Shown here: positions 22,043 through 35,432 of the stretch, piece by piece | Layout of the letters: each line of letters begins with the position of its first letter | Position numbering within the stretch: the stretch's first letter is position 1 | DNA from: Pseudomonas sp. ANT_H4 | GTDB taxonomy: Bacteria; Pseudomonadota; Gammaproteobacteria; Pseudomonadales; Pseudomonadaceae | Direction: 5' to 3' | Assembly (NCBI RefSeq): GCF_008369295.1 | Contig: NZ_VOBG01000004.1 | Coordinates: forward strand, 62,001 to 126,000 | Length of the DNA: 64,000 bases | Position numbers and translations under genes: made by a program | Notes under the pieces: model-generated | What the model was told of the DNA's origin: nothing | The model's database searches: none | Seen by the model: only the letters and a program-made list of their open reading frames with translations

Positions 22043-23830
22043 TTAACCTGTATGCGGCTCCCTGTCCCCATCGCTGAACTGCAACGCCGCCAACCGCGCA
22101 TACAGAGGGTTACTGGCAATTAATTGTTGATGCGTCCCCACCGCCACCAACTTGCCCTGATCCATCACTGCAATCCGGTCGGCATTTTTCACGGTGGCCA
22201 ACCGATGGGCGATCACCAGCGTGGTACGACCCTGCATCAATTGAGGCAAGGCTTGCTGGATCAAGTGTTCGCTCTGGGCATCAAGGGCGCTGGTGGCTTC
22301 GTCCAGCAGCAGGATAGGCGCGTCCACCAGCAGCGCGCGAGCGATAGCCAGGCGCTGGCGCTGACCACCGGAAAGGCCCATGCCGCCGTCGCCCAGGTGA
22401 GTCTGGTAGCCATCAGGCATTTGCAGGATGAAGTCGTGGGCGTGGGCGATACGAGCAGCTTCTTCGACTTGGGCAAACGTGGCCGAGGGGTTGCCGTAAC
22501 GAATGTTTTCTTCGATGCTGCCGAAGAACAGCGCCGGGCTCTGGGAGACCAGGGCGAAGCAGCGGCGCAGGTCCAGCGGGTCCAGTTCGGTAAGGGCGTG
22601 GCCTTCCAGCATAACGCGGCCTTGTTGTGGATCGTAGAAGCGCAGCAGCAGGTCGAAGAGGGTTGATTTACCGGCACCGGACGGCCCTACCAATGCCAGG
22701 GTTTCACCTGCATTGACGGTCAGATTCAGGCCCTCGATGGCAAAGCGATCTGGACGTGACGGGTAGGAAAAGCTCAGATCTTGCAACGCCAGGCTACCGC
22801 TTACCCGCTCAGGCAGTTTGACGGTGCCATTGGCGGGCGCCTGGATTTCATTACTCGACTGCAACAACTCGGCAATACGCTCTGCCGCGCCCGCCGCCCG
22901 TTGCAGCTCGCCGATCACTTCGCTCAGGGTGCCGAAGGCGCTACCGACAATCAGGCTGTAAAACACAAAGGCCGCCAGCTCGCCGCCGGATATGCGCCCT
23001 GCCATCACGTCCATACCACCAACCCAGAGCATCACGCCCACGGCGCCCAGTACCAGCACGATCACCAGGGTGATGAGCCAGGCGCGCTGGACGATGCGCT
23101 TGCGCGCGGTATCGAAGGCCTCTTCCACGGTCACGGCGAAGCGCTGTTCGTCCTGGCGCTGGTGGTTGTAGGCCTGAACGGTTTTGATCTGGCCAAGGGT
23201 TTCCGACACGTAGCTGCCGACATCAGCGATGCGGTCCTGGCTCAACCGCGACAGGCTGCGCACCCGGCGACCGAAAATCAGAATCGGCGCCAGCACCAAC
23301 GGCAGCGCAACCACCACGATGCTGGTGAGCTTGGGGTTGGTGATGAACAGCAGCACGATCCCACCGATCACCATCAAGGCATTGCGCAGGAATAGGGACA
23401 GCGACGAACCGATCACCGATTGCAGCAACGTGGTATCAGCGGTCAGGCGCGACTGGATTTCCGAGCTGCGGTTGTTTTCATAGAAGCCTGGATGCAGGTA
23501 GATCAGGTGGTTGAATACCTGCCGTCGAATGTCCGCCACGCAACGCTCGCCGATCCACGACACCAGGTAGAAGCGGGCAAAGGTACCCACTGCCAGGCCC
23601 ACTACCAGAATCATAAACAAGCCGATGGACTGGTTGAGCAAATGGGGTGATTGGGTCATGAACCCCTGGTCCACCAACAGGCGGATACCCTGCCCCATGG
23701 ATAAGGTGATGCCGGCGGTGACAATCAGCGCCAGCAAGGCACCCAGTGCCTGCCATCGATAAGGCGCGATAAAGCGGCTGGCCAGGCGAATGGCGCGGCG
23801 TTGAGGGGCTGAGAGCATGGAGAACTTCAC
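22043..23830 (-). CDS. Exporter-type ABC half transporter (MsbA/LmrA-like)
   Basis: A 595-residue fused permease-ATPase. About six membrane helices occupy residues 25-310, followed by an ATPase with Walker A GPSGAGKST, signature LSGGQRQR and Walker B ILLLDEATSALD. It should work as a homodimer in the inner membrane exporting a lipid or drug. It is shorter and different in context from the essential msbA (no lpxK partner here), so the substrate is unknown. The ATG at 23830 starts MKFSMLSAPQRRA. It is transcribed alone. Confidence 0.9.
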   Translation of the reverse strand: MKFSMLSAPQRRAIRLASRFIAPYRWQALGALLALIVTAGITLSMGQGIRLLVDQGFMTQSPHLLNQSIGLFMILVVGLAVGTFARFYLVSWIGERCVADIRRQVFNHLIYLHPGFYENNRSSEIQSRLTADTTLLQSVIGSSLSLFLRNALMVIGGIVLLFITNPKLTSIVVVALPLVLAPILIFGRRVRSLSRLSQDRIADVGSYVSETLGQIKTVQAYNHQRQDEQRFAVTVEEAFDTARKRIVQRAWLITLVIVLVLGAVGVMLWVGGMDVMAGRISGGELAAFVFYSLIVGSAFGTLSEVIGELQRAAGAAERIAELLQSSNEIQAPANGTVKLPERVSGSLALQDLSFSYPSRPDRFAIEGLNLTVNAGETLALVGPSGAGKSTLFDLLLRFYDPQQGRVMLEGHALTELDPLDLRRCFALVSQSPALFFGSIEENIRYGNPSATFAQVEEAARIAHAHDFILQMPDGYQTHLGDGGMGLSGGQRQRLAIARALLVDAPILLLDEATSALDAQSEHLIQQALPQLMQGRTTLVIAHRLATVKNADRIAVMDQGKLVAVGTHQQLIASNPLYARLAALQFSDGDREPHTG

Positions 23831-23970
23831 CTGATGGAAACAGCCTCAAGCCTACACCGCAATTCAATGGAATTTGGCTAAATCACAATGAGTCAGGTTA
23901 ATTATGCTCATCAACGATAGCTTCTAGAGGCTATCGGTCTAAAGTCCGGCTGGAAATCTGTAGCGGCTTC

Positions 23971-24031
23971 TGCTGGACTAGGGACTCGAACCGCCGATCT
24001 TGCAGGGCGCTGTAACAGCTCGGTCATGCGG
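23971..24031 (-). pseudogene. Degenerate tRNA-like remnant
   Basis: On the minus strand the T-arm hallmark GGTTCGAGTCCC (23981-23992) is preceded by GCAAGATCGGC, resembling the 3' half of an alanine-type tRNA, and by a D-arm-like GAGCTGTTACAGCGC. The acceptor and T stems do not pair properly and no intact anticodon arm forms. It looks like a decayed tRNA or a leftover of an integration event at a tRNA gene. Confidence 0.4.
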
Positions 24032-24072
24032 GGGTTTTAGAGTAGGTACACAACCTGATGAGGAGACAGGCC

Positions 24073-24246
24073 ATGTCCTTGCAAAATAGCAGCGATGCCA
24101 ACATTGAAGTGATCCGCCAACCGCAGCATTTGCCTTGCTCGTATATCGACGCTCAAGGCCGCGAGGTGCAGATTACCGAAGACATGATCCAGGACGCTTG
24201 CCGAGAACTGGAACAAAAATTGGTCAAGCCTGCCGAGCAAGGCTGA
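24073..24246 (+). CDS. Small conserved Pseudomonas protein
   Basis: A 57-residue acidic soluble protein, MSLQNSSDANIEV... with the core SYIDAQGREVQITEDMIQ and an amphipathic C-terminal helix. From memory it resembles a short family called PA1571-like; function unknown. The ATG at 24073 follows GAGGAGA with good spacing, and a strong terminator lies 20 bp after the stop, so this is a genuine monocistronic gene. It is convergent with pdxB. Confidence 0.8.
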   Translation: MSLQNSSDANIEVIRQPQHLPCSYIDAQGREVQITEDMIQDACRELEQKLVKPAEQG

Positions 24247-24265
24247 TACGCCCGCACCCTTTCAG

Positions 24266-24290
24266 AACCGGCCTACAGGGCCGGTTTTTT
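24266..24290 (+). terminator. Rho-independent terminator
   Basis: AACCGGCC-TACAG-GGCCGG followed by TTTTTT, directly after the 57-residue gene. Confidence 0.92.
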
Positions 24291-24303
24291 ATGGTCGTGA
24301 ATA

Positions 24304-25446
24304 TCAGGAGACCGTCGCACCGAGTGCCGTGACGATAGCACCCAACTGCGCCGACTCCCCGTTGATCCGCACCTTCAACCCATCAATCTCCCGACGTTCA
24401 GGATAGTGCTTGCGCAGCAGATCAAACGCTTTGCGCTGCTCTTCCAAGGTTCCCACAAGGCTGCGACGCAAATCCGCGTCGTCGCGGCGCGGGTCGTAGA
24501 CACTGCGGCACAACATGGCCAAGGCCCGGGTTGGATCGGTGCTGGCATTGAGGCTGACTTCAGCCAACCAGGGCTCAGGCAGCAAGTCGCTTAACTGAAT
24601 GCTCGGTGCTTGCCCAAGATGTTTACAAAGCGCGTGATAGATCTGGGCCGTGCCGCGCTGCTTGCCATCGAGGCTATAACCGGCAATGTGCGGAGTTGCC
24701 AACACACACAAGTCGGCCAGTTCGGCATCCACCTGTGGCTCGCCTTCCCAGACATCCAGCACCGCTTGCAGGTCTTCGCGCTCCAGCAGCACGTCCTTGA
24801 GGGCCGAGTTATCCACCACCGGGCCACGGCTGGCGTTGATCAGCCAGGTGCCGGTTTTGAGTTGGTTCAGACGCTGACGATCAAACAGGTGCCAAGTGGA
24901 GCCATTGCCGGACTTGTTCAGCGGCGTGTGCAGGCTGATGACGTCGCACTGCTCGACAATCTGTTCCAGGCTGACGAAATCACCGTCTTCGGCGACTTGC
25001 CGTGGCGGGTCGCAGACCAGCACATTCCAGCCCAGGCCCTTGAGGACCTTGACCAGTCGCCCACCGACCTCACCCGCACCTACTACGCCGTAAGTGCGTT
25101 GAGCCAGGTCCACTCCTTCGATCTCGGCCAAGGTCAGCAGGCTGCCCAGCACATAGTCGACCACTCCACGGGCATTGCAGCCCGGCGCGCTGGACCACTG
25201 GATGCCGGCCCGCTGGAAGTAGTCGAGGTCCAGGTGGTCGGTGCCAATGGTGCACGTCCCAACAAAGCGCACCGGCGTGCCTTGCAGCAACGCGCGGTTG
25301 ACGTTAGTGACCGAACGCACCAACAGCACATCCGCTTGCTCAAGGGTGGCGCAGTCGATGGAACGGCCGGGCACCCGTCGGATCTCGCCAAACGCTTCGA
25401 AGAAGGCGTCGAGCAGCGGGATATTTTCGTCGGCAACAATCAGCAT
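24304..25446 (-). CDS. pdxB: Erythronate-4-phosphate dehydrogenase, vitamin B6 synthesis
   Basis: A 380-residue D-2-hydroxyacid dehydrogenase that oxidises 4-phosphoerythronate in the DXP-dependent pyridoxal phosphate pathway. The NAD-binding Rossmann motif is [13 protein letters not shown]; the catalytic Arg is in NASRGPVVD and the His in TPHIAGYS; the C-terminal ~90 residues form the PdxB-specific dimerisation domain. The ATG at 25446 follows AAGGAG. Length equals the P. aeruginosa enzyme. Divergent from the MATE gene. Confidence 0.97.
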   Translation of the reverse strand: MLIVADENIPLLDAFFEAFGEIRRVPGRSIDCATLEQADVLLVRSVTNVNRALLQGTPVRFVGTCTIGTDHLDLDYFQRAGIQWSSAPGCNARGVVDYVLGSLLTLAEIEGVDLAQRTYGVVGAGEVGGRLVKVLKGLGWNVLVCDPPRQVAEDGDFVSLEQIVEQCDVISLHTPLNKSGNGSTWHLFDRQRLNQLKTGTWLINASRGPVVDNSALKDVLLEREDLQAVLDVWEGEPQVDAELADLCVLATPHIAGYSLDGKQRGTAQIYHALCKHLGQAPSIQLSDLLPEPWLAEVSLNASTDPTRALAMLCRSVYDPRRDDADLRRSLVGTLEEQRKAFDLLRKHYPERREIDGLKVRINGESAQLGAIVTALGATVS

Positions 25447-25589
25447 GGCAGGCTCCTTTCGCGGATCAGCAGTGTACAGGGGTGGGAAGGTAGACCGTTT
25501 ACAAATCCACAACACAGGTTTTTTCCTGACCGATGCGTCAAGGCGTAGAATGCGCCGTCCTGCGCTCCCCCCCTTTCTGGACTACGTAC

Positions 25590-26990
25590 GTGAACACTGC
25601 CGCTGATACCCCCGCCCTCACCCGCCCCGCCCGCGTGCGCCTGGAAGTGCGCAACCTGCTGGCCCTGGCCCTACCGATCATAATCGGGCAACTGGCGACT
25701 ACCGCCATGGGCTTTGTCGATGCGGTAATGGCCGGGCGTGTCAGCTCAAGAGACCTGGCGGCGGTGGCCCTGGGCAACTCGATCTGGATTCCGGTGTACC
25801 TGCTGATGACCGGCACCCTGCTGGCCACCACTCCGAAGGTCGCCCAGCGCTTTGGCGCCGGCAAGCACCGCGAGATCGGGCCGCTGGTGCGTCAGTCGTT
25901 GTGGCTGGCGCTGGTGGTCGGGATCACGGCACTGTTATTGCTGATCAGCGCCGAGCCGATCCTGCATGCCATGAAGGTCGACCCCGAACTGATCACGCCG
26001 AGCATGGGTTACCTGCACGGTATTGCCTCGGGCATGCCAGCGATTGCACTGTATTACGTGCTGCGCTGCTTCAGTGATGGCCTAGGACGAACGCGGCCGA
26101 GCATGGTCATGGGTCTGTGCGGGCTGGCGCTGAATATTCCGCTGAACTATGTGTTCATCTACGGGCATTTCGGCGTACCGGCAATGGGCGGCATCGGTTG
26201 CGGCTGGGCCACGGCGATCGTGATGTGGGTGATGATGCTCGGCCTGGCCGCCTGGACGCGCTGGGCGCCGGTCTATCAATCGAGCGAGTTGTTCAAGCGC
26301 TTCGATTGGCCGCAATGGGCGGTGATCAAGGGGGTACTGAACATCGGCTTGCCCATTGGCATTGCGATCTTTGCCGAATCGAGCATCTTCGCGGTGATCG
26401 CCCTGCTGATCGGCAGTCTCGGCGCCACGGTGGTAGCCGGGCACCAGATCGCCCTGAACTTCAGCTCCCTGGTGTTCATGATTCCCTACTCCCTGAGCAT
26501 GGCTGTCACCGTACGGGTCGGCCAGGCCCTGGGCCGTGGCGAGCCTCGTGAAGCGCGCTTTGCCGCCGGCGTGGGGATGGGCACGGCACTGGCCTACGCC
26601 TGCGTGTCTTGCAGCCTGATGTTGCTGTTTCGCGAGCAGATCGCAACCATCTACACCTCGGACCCCATGGTGATCCAGATAGCAGCGATGCTGATTGTGT
26701 TTTCTGCGCTGTTCCAGTTTTCCGATGCGATCCAGGTCACGGCCGCCGGCGCCTTGCGCGGTTATCAGGACACACGGGTGACCATGATCCTGACCCTGTT
26801 CGCTTATTGGGCCGTGGGCCTGCCGGTGGGTTACGTGCTGGGGCTAACGGACTGGCTGGGCGAGGCCCGTGGTCCGAGCGGCTTGTGGCAAGGGCTGATC
26901 GTGGGGTTGAGCTGTGCAGCAGTGATGCTGGTGATCCGCCTGACACGCAGTGCGCGCAAGCGGATTCGTTTTGAGCAGGCCAGGGCTTAA
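25590..26990 (+). CDS. MATE multidrug efflux protein (NorM/PmpM type)
   Basis: A membrane protein of about 466 residues with roughly 12 hydrophobic segments and MATE hallmarks ([17 protein letters not shown] near the N-terminus; [19 protein letters not shown] mid-protein). It exports cationic drugs using H+ or Na+; P. aeruginosa PmpM is the likely counterpart. I chose GTG at 25590 because an ATG at 25533 overlaps a likely -10 box (TAGAAT, 25546-25551). The gene ends 4 bp inside the convergent tusA. Confidence 0.9.
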   Translation: MNTAADTPALTRPARVRLEVRNLLALALPIIIGQLATTAMGFVDAVMAGRVSSRDLAAVALGNSIWIPVYLLMTGTLLATTPKVAQRFGAGKHREIGPLVRQSLWLALVVGITALLLLISAEPILHAMKVDPELITPSMGYLHGIASGMPAIALYYVLRCFSDGLGRTRPSMVMGLCGLALNIPLNYVFIYGHFGVPAMGGIGCGWATAIVMWVMMLGLAAWTRWAPVYQSSELFKRFDWPQWAVIKGVLNIGLPIGIAIFAESSIFAVIALLIGSLGATVVAGHQIALNFSSLVFMIPYSLSMAVTVRVGQALGRGEPREARFAAGVGMGTALAYACVSCSLMLLFREQIATIYTSDPMVIQIAAMLIVFSALFQFSDAIQVTAAGALRGYQDTRVTMILTLFAYWAVGLPVGYVLGLTDWLGEARGPSGLWQGLIVGLSCAAVMLVIRLTRSARKRIRFEQARA

Positions 26991-27238
26991 ACGGACTTCT
27001 TGCGAATCCAGTACAGGTAGGTGCCTGCCTGCTCCTGCTGGTCCACCAGTTCATGGTCGAGGAACACGCAGAACTTGGGGATATCGCGACGGGTCGAGGG
27101 ATCGGTCGCGATGACCTTGAGCAAACCACCAGGCGCCAGGTCGCGGATGTGCTGGTGCAGCATCATTACCGGTTCCGGGCAGTGGAGGCCGGTGGCGTCG
27201 AGGATACCGTCGACGGCGGTGTCAAAAATGTCGCTCAT
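26987..27238 (-). CDS. tusA: TusA sulfur carrier protein
   Basis: An 83-residue SirA/TusA-fold protein with the persulfide-carrying cysteine in the GLHCPEPVM motif. It passes sulfur from the cysteine desulfurase IscS toward 2-thiouridine formation in tRNA and toward molybdenum cofactor. ATG at 27238 follows AGGAG. The 3' end overlaps that of the MATE gene by 4 bp; rlmM lies 27 bp upstream on the same strand, suggesting an rlmM-tusA operon. Confidence 0.94.
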   Translation of the reverse strand: MSDIFDTAVDGILDATGLHCPEPVMMLHQHIRDLAPGGLLKVIATDPSTRRDIPKFCVFLDHELVDQQEQAGTYLYWIRKKSV

Positions 27239-27265
27239 CACTCACTCCTGAAACTGGCCGCCAGT

Positions 27266-28339
27266 TTACCGGGCCTTGGGTTTTTTCACATCCAATCGGC
27301 GCAAATGGCAGGTCACTTCTTCGCGGTCGTGGTACAGCTGCTTGCAGCCGATCTCCACGCGAATGCCGCGTGCCCTGAAGCCTTCCTCGATGCGTTCAAG
27401 CAAGCGCTTCACTTCGGCATAACGCTGTTTCATCGGCAGTTTCAGGTTGACCACCGCTTCACGGCAATGTCCCTCGCCAATCCAGGTTTCCAACAAGGCC
27501 GCGTTACGCGCCGGTTTCTCGACGATATCGCAGACCATCCAGTCCACCGGCTGCTTGGGCGTGTAGATGAAGCCGTCGGCCATCAAATGCTGCACCAGGC
27601 CGGTGTCCATCAGGCTTTCGGCCATGGGGCCGTTGTCGATGGCGGTCACCAGCATGCCGCGATTGACCAGTTGCCAGGTCCAGCCACCGGGCGCAGCACC
27701 CAGGTCGACGCCGGTCATGTCGCTGTGCAGGCGCTCGTCCCACTGATCCCGGGGGATAAAGTGGTGCCAGGCCTCTTCCAGCTTCAAGGTCGAGCGGCTT
27801 GGCGCGTCCCGGGGAAATTTCAGGCGGGGAATACCCATGGGCCACATTGCCGAATTGTTCGACTCTGCCAATCCCATGAACACTTCACGGCCGCTCTTGA
27901 AGGTCAGCAGCAAACGCGGCTTGCTGGCGTCTTCCACCAGCTTGCCAGCGGCCATCAGCGCCTTGCGCAGGTGGCCTTCGAATTTTTTGCAGAAGTTCGA
28001 CAGTTCCTTGCCATCATTGGTGTCGACCATTTCCAGCCACAGGCTGCCGCACAACGGGAAGCCTTGCATGTGAGCAAGGATTACGCTGATGCGATCGGTT
28101 TCCGGCAGGTCGATAAACACCCCGCGCGCCCACTGCCTTGGGAAGATCAGCTCGGCAAAGCGCTGGCCGTGCATCAGGCGCTTGGCACCATCTTCTTCGG
28201 TGCAGACAAATTCGGCGCAGGCGCTGCCGGTCTTGGCCTTGGCGTAGCCCGAGACGTTCAGGCGCGCGGCGTGTTCCGAGATTTCGGAACAGACTTCGCC
28301 TTCAAATCCCGGCCGGCAGTGCATAAAAAGGGTGTTCAT
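27266..28339 (-). CDS. rlmM: 23S rRNA 2'-O-ribose C2498 methyltransferase
   Basis: A 357-residue enzyme: an N-terminal THUMP-like RNA-binding region, then a Rossmann methyltransferase with the SAM motif DLGAAPGGWTWQL. The RlmM/RrmJ catalytic tetrad residues include Asp in the ..GVDLG and DWMVCDIVEKP segments and Lys in AVVNLKLPMK. The ATG at 28339 follows AGGAG. It precedes tusA. It modifies the peptidyl-transferase region of 23S rRNA. Confidence 0.95.
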   Translation of the reverse strand: MNTLFMHCRPGFEGEVCSEISEHAARLNVSGYAKAKTGSACAEFVCTEEDGAKRLMHGQRFAELIFPRQWARGVFIDLPETDRISVILAHMQGFPLCGSLWLEMVDTNDGKELSNFCKKFEGHLRKALMAAGKLVEDASKPRLLLTFKSGREVFMGLAESNNSAMWPMGIPRLKFPRDAPSRSTLKLEEAWHHFIPRDQWDERLHSDMTGVDLGAAPGGWTWQLVNRGMLVTAIDNGPMAESLMDTGLVQHLMADGFIYTPKQPVDWMVCDIVEKPARNAALLETWIGEGHCREAVVNLKLPMKQRYAEVKRLLERIEEGFRARGIRVEIGCKQLYHDREEVTCHLRRLDVKKPKAR

Positions 28340-28531
28340 CAACTCTCCTGGATCACCGGATTGCGCTATCGCAATGCCTGTCATGAAAACGCGCGCATGA
28401 TAGCCGACTTCGGAACCTTGGACTTCTCAATAGAGTCCAGTAATTAGCCAGCTACTTAAAACAGGGCTAGGTTAGAAGCTCTGCCCGCCCCGTCAGGTCC
28501 GTAGCCGTGCGGACCACAAGGAGTCATTTCA

Positions 28532-31273
<2,742 letters not shown>

Positions 31274-31291
31274 CTGACACGTTCTACACAC

Positions 31292-31325
31292 AACACCGCC
31301 TTTATTAGGCGGTGTTCTCATTTTT
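31292..31325 (+). terminator. Terminator of acnA
   Basis: AACACCGCC-TTTATTA-GGCGGTGTT followed by CTCATTTTT. The rest of the 31274-31574 gap holds no confident gene; a basic minus-strand frame at 31345-31572 (ending KKRGNRRATQA) lacks a credible start. Confidence 0.85.
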
Positions 31326-31574
31326 GCCATGGGTGGCGGTCGGTTCAAGCCTGGGTAGCGCGGCGATTGCCACGCTTTTTGGCTTGAATCCGCTGTATTT
31401 CGGACTGTTTCCCTATCCGATGCTTGCTGGCTGAACGCCACATCAGCACAAGAGAGCAGCCCGCGCCAGCACCTGCGAGCCACGGTGTGATGGCGCGCTG
31501 ATTATTGCAAAAATAAGTTAAATAAAACCCTGCGATGGTCGACAACCTGTCAAAGCCTTGTGGATTGAACAACC

Positions 31575-33140
31575 ATGCGTAATAACCAACCCGTTACCCA
31601 GCGCGAACGTACCTTCCCCACTCAGCAACGGTTGATTTCCACCACCGATGCCAAAGGCGTGATCACGTACTGCAACGACGCGTTTGTCGAGATCAGTGGG
31701 TTTTCCCGGGACGAACTGATGCGTGCCCCGCACAATCTGGTTCGTCACCCGGATGTACCTGCGGCCGTTTTTGCACACATGTGGTCCACGCTCAAACAAG
31801 GCTTGCCATGGATGGGCATCGTCAAGAACCGCTGCAAGACCGGCGATCACTATTGGGTCAACGCCTATATGACACCGGTCTTCGACGGCAATCAGGTGGT
31901 CGGCTACGAGTCGGTTCGGGTCAAGCCCTCCGCCGAGCAGATCCGCCGGGCCGAAGCGCTTTACCAGCGCATCAACCAGGGTAAGTCGGCCATCCCGAGC
32001 AGTGATAAATGGCTGCCGGTGCTGCAGGACTGGCTGCCGTTTATCCTGGTCAGCCAGTTGAGCTTCCTGATCGGAATCTGGTTCGACTCCCACTGGGGCT
32101 TCGCCCTAGCCGCCGCGCTTTCCGTACCTCTAGGCCTGATCGGCCTGTCCTGGCAACAGCGCGGCCTCAAGCGTTTGCTGCACCTAACCGAGCAAACCAC
32201 CTCCGACCCGCTGATCGCGCAGATGTACACCGACAGCCGTGGTGCCCAGGCGCGCCTGGAGATGTCGATCCTCAGCCAGGAAGCACGGTTGAAGACCTGC
32301 CTTACCCGCTTGCAGGACACCGCCGAACACCTCAACGAGCAGGCGCGCAAGTCCAATACGCTGGCTCATAACAGTTCCAGCGGCCTGGAACGCCAGCGGG
32401 TGGAGACTGAACAAGTCGCCACCGCCGTCAATCAAATGGCCGCAACGACTCAGGAAGTCGCCAGCCACGTGCAGCGCACCGCCGATGCGACCCAGGAAGC
32501 CAATCGCCTGACCGGACGTGGTCGCGATATCGCCGGGGAAACCCGCGAAGCCATTCAGCGCCTGTCGGTGGTAGTCGGGGAAACCGGGCTGACCGTGACG
32601 CAACTGGCCAAGGACAGCGACGAAATCGGCGGAGTGGTCGATGTGATCAAGGGCATTGCCGACCAGACCAACCTGCTGGCGTTGAACGCGGCCATCGAAG
32701 CGGCCCGTGCCGGCGAGATGGGGCGTGGCTTTGCCGTGGTGGCTGATGAAGTGCGCCAACTGGCCCAGCGTACCAGCGAGTCCACCGGGCAGATCCATGC
32801 CCTGATTGCCAAACTGCAGCAGACCGCCAGCACCGCCGTACAGACCATGTCTGCTGGGCATCGCCAGGCCGAAGAAGGCGTGGCGAAGGTGATGGAGGCC
32901 GATCAGGCGTTGGTGGGTATCAGCGAAGCAGTGGCCAATATAACCGACATGACCACCCAGATCGCCGCCGCTACCGAAGAGCAAAGCGCCGTGGCCGAAG
33001 AGATCAGCCGCAACATCAGCACCATTGCGCTGTTGGCGGATCAGACTTCGGAGCAGGCTTTGAACTCGGCGCAGTTGAGTGAAGAGCTGACGCATACCGC
33101 CAATACTCAGTACTCTCTGGTAGAGCGGTTTAACCGCTAG
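31575..33140 (+). CDS. aer: Aerotaxis receptor Aer
   Basis: A 521-residue chemoreceptor. Residues ~15-115 are an FAD-type PAS domain (SPHN-like [11 protein letters not shown] and [18 protein letters not shown]), residues ~150-190 are hydrophobic membrane segments, then a HAMP-like linker and a methyl-accepting signalling domain with the tip sequence [18 protein letters not shown]. It reports redox/oxygen to CheA through CheW. Length matches Pseudomonas Aer. Its placement before the cbb3 oxidase cluster links sensing with low-oxygen respiration. Confidence 0.95.
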   Translation: MRNNQPVTQRERTFPTQQRLISTTDAKGVITYCNDAFVEISGFSRDELMRAPHNLVRHPDVPAAVFAHMWSTLKQGLPWMGIVKNRCKTGDHYWVNAYMTPVFDGNQVVGYESVRVKPSAEQIRRAEALYQRINQGKSAIPSSDKWLPVLQDWLPFILVSQLSFLIGIWFDSHWGFALAAALSVPLGLIGLSWQQRGLKRLLHLTEQTTSDPLIAQMYTDSRGAQARLEMSILSQEARLKTCLTRLQDTAEHLNEQARKSNTLAHNSSSGLERQRVETEQVATAVNQMAATTQEVASHVQRTADATQEANRLTGRGRDIAGETREAIQRLSVVVGETGLTVTQLAKDSDEIGGVVDVIKGIADQTNLLALNAAIEAARAGEMGRGFAVVADEVRQLAQRTSESTGQIHALIAKLQQTASTAVQTMSAGHRQAEEGVAKVMEADQALVGISEAVANITDMTTQIAAATEEQSAVAEEISRNISTIALLADQTSEQALNSAQLSEELTHTANTQYSLVERFNR

Positions 33141-33144
33141 ACCG

Positions 33145-33221
33145 CTATCGCAGGCAAGCCAGCGCCCACATTTGACTGGATTCACACATCAAAATGTGGG
33201 CGCCGGGCTTGCCCGCGATGG
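33145..33221. repeat. BIME/REP inverted pair
   Basis: Imperfect inverted repeat: left arm 33145-33173, right arm 33191-33221, sharing the GGCAAGCC...GCGCCCACATTT theme. It begins 4 bp after the aer stop, between convergent genes. Same subtype as the pair at 43302-43367. Confidence 0.85.
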
Positions 33222-33225
33222 GGCC

Positions 33226-33918
33226 CTAAGTGCCGCCAAGAAAACTTGAGACCTTCACCGCCGCCGCCTCCAGATGCTGTTCATGACTGAATCCCGAAGC
33301 CTTCAACGGCTTCAAGTCATGATCCCCCGCCACCAGCCACATCACCTCGATGTTAGGCGATAGCGCATATCCTTCCACTGCCTGGCGGTTACCCAGCGCA
33401 TCACGCTCGCCCTGGACAATCAAGGTGTGCGTTTTTAACCCAGACAAATGCTCGATCCGAGGCTTTTGTGGCTTGCCCACCGCATAAAATGGATAGCCTA
33501 AACACACCAGCCCATCAGCCCCCACTTCATCCGCCAGCATACTGGCCATCCGCCCACCCATGGACTTGCCGCCGATGGCCAGGCGCCCAGTGACATGTCG
33601 TCGCACCAGGGCATATACCTCACGCCAGGACTCCAGCAGTTTGGGGGCCGGGTTGGGCGGGCGCCTGCCGCCATCCAGGCGCCGTTGGGCCATGTAGGGA
33701 AACTCGAAGCGCAACACGTTGACGCCACGGCCGGAAAGGCGCGCAGCCATATTGTTCATGAAGCTGCTGTCCATCGGCGCGCCGGCGCCATGGGCAAAAA
33801 TCAGCGTCACCGGGTCGCCAGAAACCGCGCCTGAGGCAACATCCCATAACCAGCCATGTTCACGCACACAGTGCGCCCATTGATCCTCGTCAATACTGGC
33901 CTTGTGCTCTTTGCCCAT
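33226..33918 (-). CDS. Alpha/beta-hydrolase of the KANL3/Tex30 type
   Basis: A 230-residue cytoplasmic protein with the nucleophile motif [11 protein letters not shown] (serine in K-S-M-G-G), an oxyanion segment [12 protein letters not shown], and likely Asp and His of the triad in GERDALG and AGDHDLKP. The exact substrate is unknown. I chose the ATG at 33918 with GAGG upstream; the frame reaching 34005 would overlap the ccoN start. It is divergent from the cbb3 operon with only 79 bp between them. Confidence 0.88.
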   Translation of the reverse strand: MGKEHKASIDEDQWAHCVREHGWLWDVASGAVSGDPVTLIFAHGAGAPMDSSFMNNMAARLSGRGVNVLRFEFPYMAQRRLDGGRRPPNPAPKLLESWREVYALVRRHVTGRLAIGGKSMGGRMASMLADEVGADGLVCLGYPFYAVGKPQKPRIEHLSGLKTHTLIVQGERDALGNRQAVEGYALSPNIEVMWLVAGDHDLKPLKASGFSHEQHLEAAAVKVSSFLGGT

Positions 33919-33997
33919 GCTTGCCTCGCTTTTTAGTCTGCCTATAACTACAGCCGAAGTGTCGCACCTGCTTCGGTTGAACCGTGGATGGGGAACC

Positions 33998-35422
33998 ATG
34001 AACACTACAATCAGTACCGCCTATAACTACAAGGTGGTCCGCCAATTCGCCATTATGACGGTGGTCTGGGGCATCGTCGGAATGGGGCTCGGGGTTTTTC
34101 TCGCAGCCCAGTTGGTATGGCCAGAACTCAACTTCAACTTGCCTTGGACCAGCTTCGGTCGCTTGCGCCCGTTGCACACTAACGCGGTGATCTTCGCCTT
34201 CGGCGGCTGCGCACTGTTTGCAGCGTCCTTTTACTCGGTGCAACGCACCTGCCAAACCCAGTTGTTCGCGCCGAAAGTCGCCGCGTTCTGCTTCTGGGGC
34301 TGGCAGCTGGTCATCCTGTTGGCTGCGATTTCCTTGCCTCTGGGTTACACCAGCTCCAAGGAATACGCCGAGCTGGAATGGCCGATCGACATCCTGATCA
34401 CCATCGTCTGGGTGGCCTACGCCATTGTGTTCTTCGGCACGTTGATGAAGCGCAATACCAAACATATCTACGTCGGTAACTGGTTCTTCGGTGCGTTCAT
34501 CATCACCGTAGCCATCCTGCATATCATCAACAACCTGGAAATCCCGGTTAGCCTGACCAAGTCCTACTCCCTGTACGGCGGTGCGACGGATGCCATGGTG
34601 CAATGGTGGTACGGCCACAACGCTGTAGGCTTCTTCCTCACTGCAGGCTTCCTGGGGATGATGTACTACTTCGTGCCGAAACAGGCCGAGCGTCCGGTGT
34701 ACTCCTATCGCTTGTCCATCGTGCACTTCTGGGCACTGATCACCCTTTACATCTGGGCCGGCCCTCACCACTTGCACTACACCGCACTGCCAGACTGGGC
34801 ACAGTCCCTGGGCATGGTGATGTCGCTGGTGCTGCTGGCTCCGAGCTGGGGCGGCATGATCAACGGCATGATGACCCTCTCTGGCGCCTGGCATAAGTTG
34901 CGCAGCGACCCGATCCTGCGCTTCCTCGTGGTCTCCCTGGCGTTCTATGGCATGTCGACCTTCGAAGGCCCGATGATGGCCATCAAGACCGTCAACGCCC
35001 TCTCCCACTACACCGACTGGACCATCGGCCACGTTCACGCCGGCGCTCTGGGCTGGGTAGCAATGATTTCCATCGGCGCGCTGTACCACATGATCCCGAA
35101 AATCTTCGGTCGCGAGCAGATGTACAGCCTCGGCTTGATCAACGCGCACTTCTGGCTAGCCACCATCGGCACCGTGCTCTACATCGCGTCGATGTGGGTC
35201 AACGGCATCGCCCAGGGCCTGATGTGGCGTGCAATCAACGAAGACGGCACCCTGACCTACTCCTTCGTCGAAACCCTGGTGGCCAGCCACCCAGGCTTTG
35301 TCGTGCGGCTGGTGGGCGGTGCAATCTTCCTCAGCGGCATGTTTCTGATGGCCTGGAACACCTGGCGCACCGTGCGGGCAGCACAACCTGCCGAAGTCGC
35401 CGCTGCGGCGCAGATGGCCTGA
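33998..35422 (+). CDS. ccoN: cbb3 cytochrome oxidase subunit I, first copy (probably cbb3-2)
   Basis: A 474-residue haem-copper oxidase catalytic subunit with about 12 membrane helices. Conserved His-containing segments for haem b, haem b3 and CuB are seen ([53 protein letters not shown]). High-affinity oxygen reduction to water coupled to proton pumping. Order and position suggest the CcoN2 operon of P. aeruginosa. ATG at 33998 with GGGGA upstream. No ANR box is visible in the short upstream gap. Confidence 0.97.
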
Positions 35423-35432
35423 GGAGTCAGTC

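Noticed and set aside
23915..23936. CGATAGC/GCTATCG hairpin as terminator
   Set aside because: No T-run on either strand and it lies upstream, not downstream, of the adjacent gene.
31345..31572. 75-codon minus-strand frame between acnA and aer
   Set aside because: Only a TTG start without a ribosome-binding site, overlapping the aer leader; the basic C-terminus is suggestive but not enough.
33890..35149. 419-codon frame opposite ccoN, and a similar one at 37910-39181 opposite the second ccoN
   Set aside because: Both appear because the two ccoN genes are nearly identical; similarity between the antisense frames is inherited and not evidence of coding.
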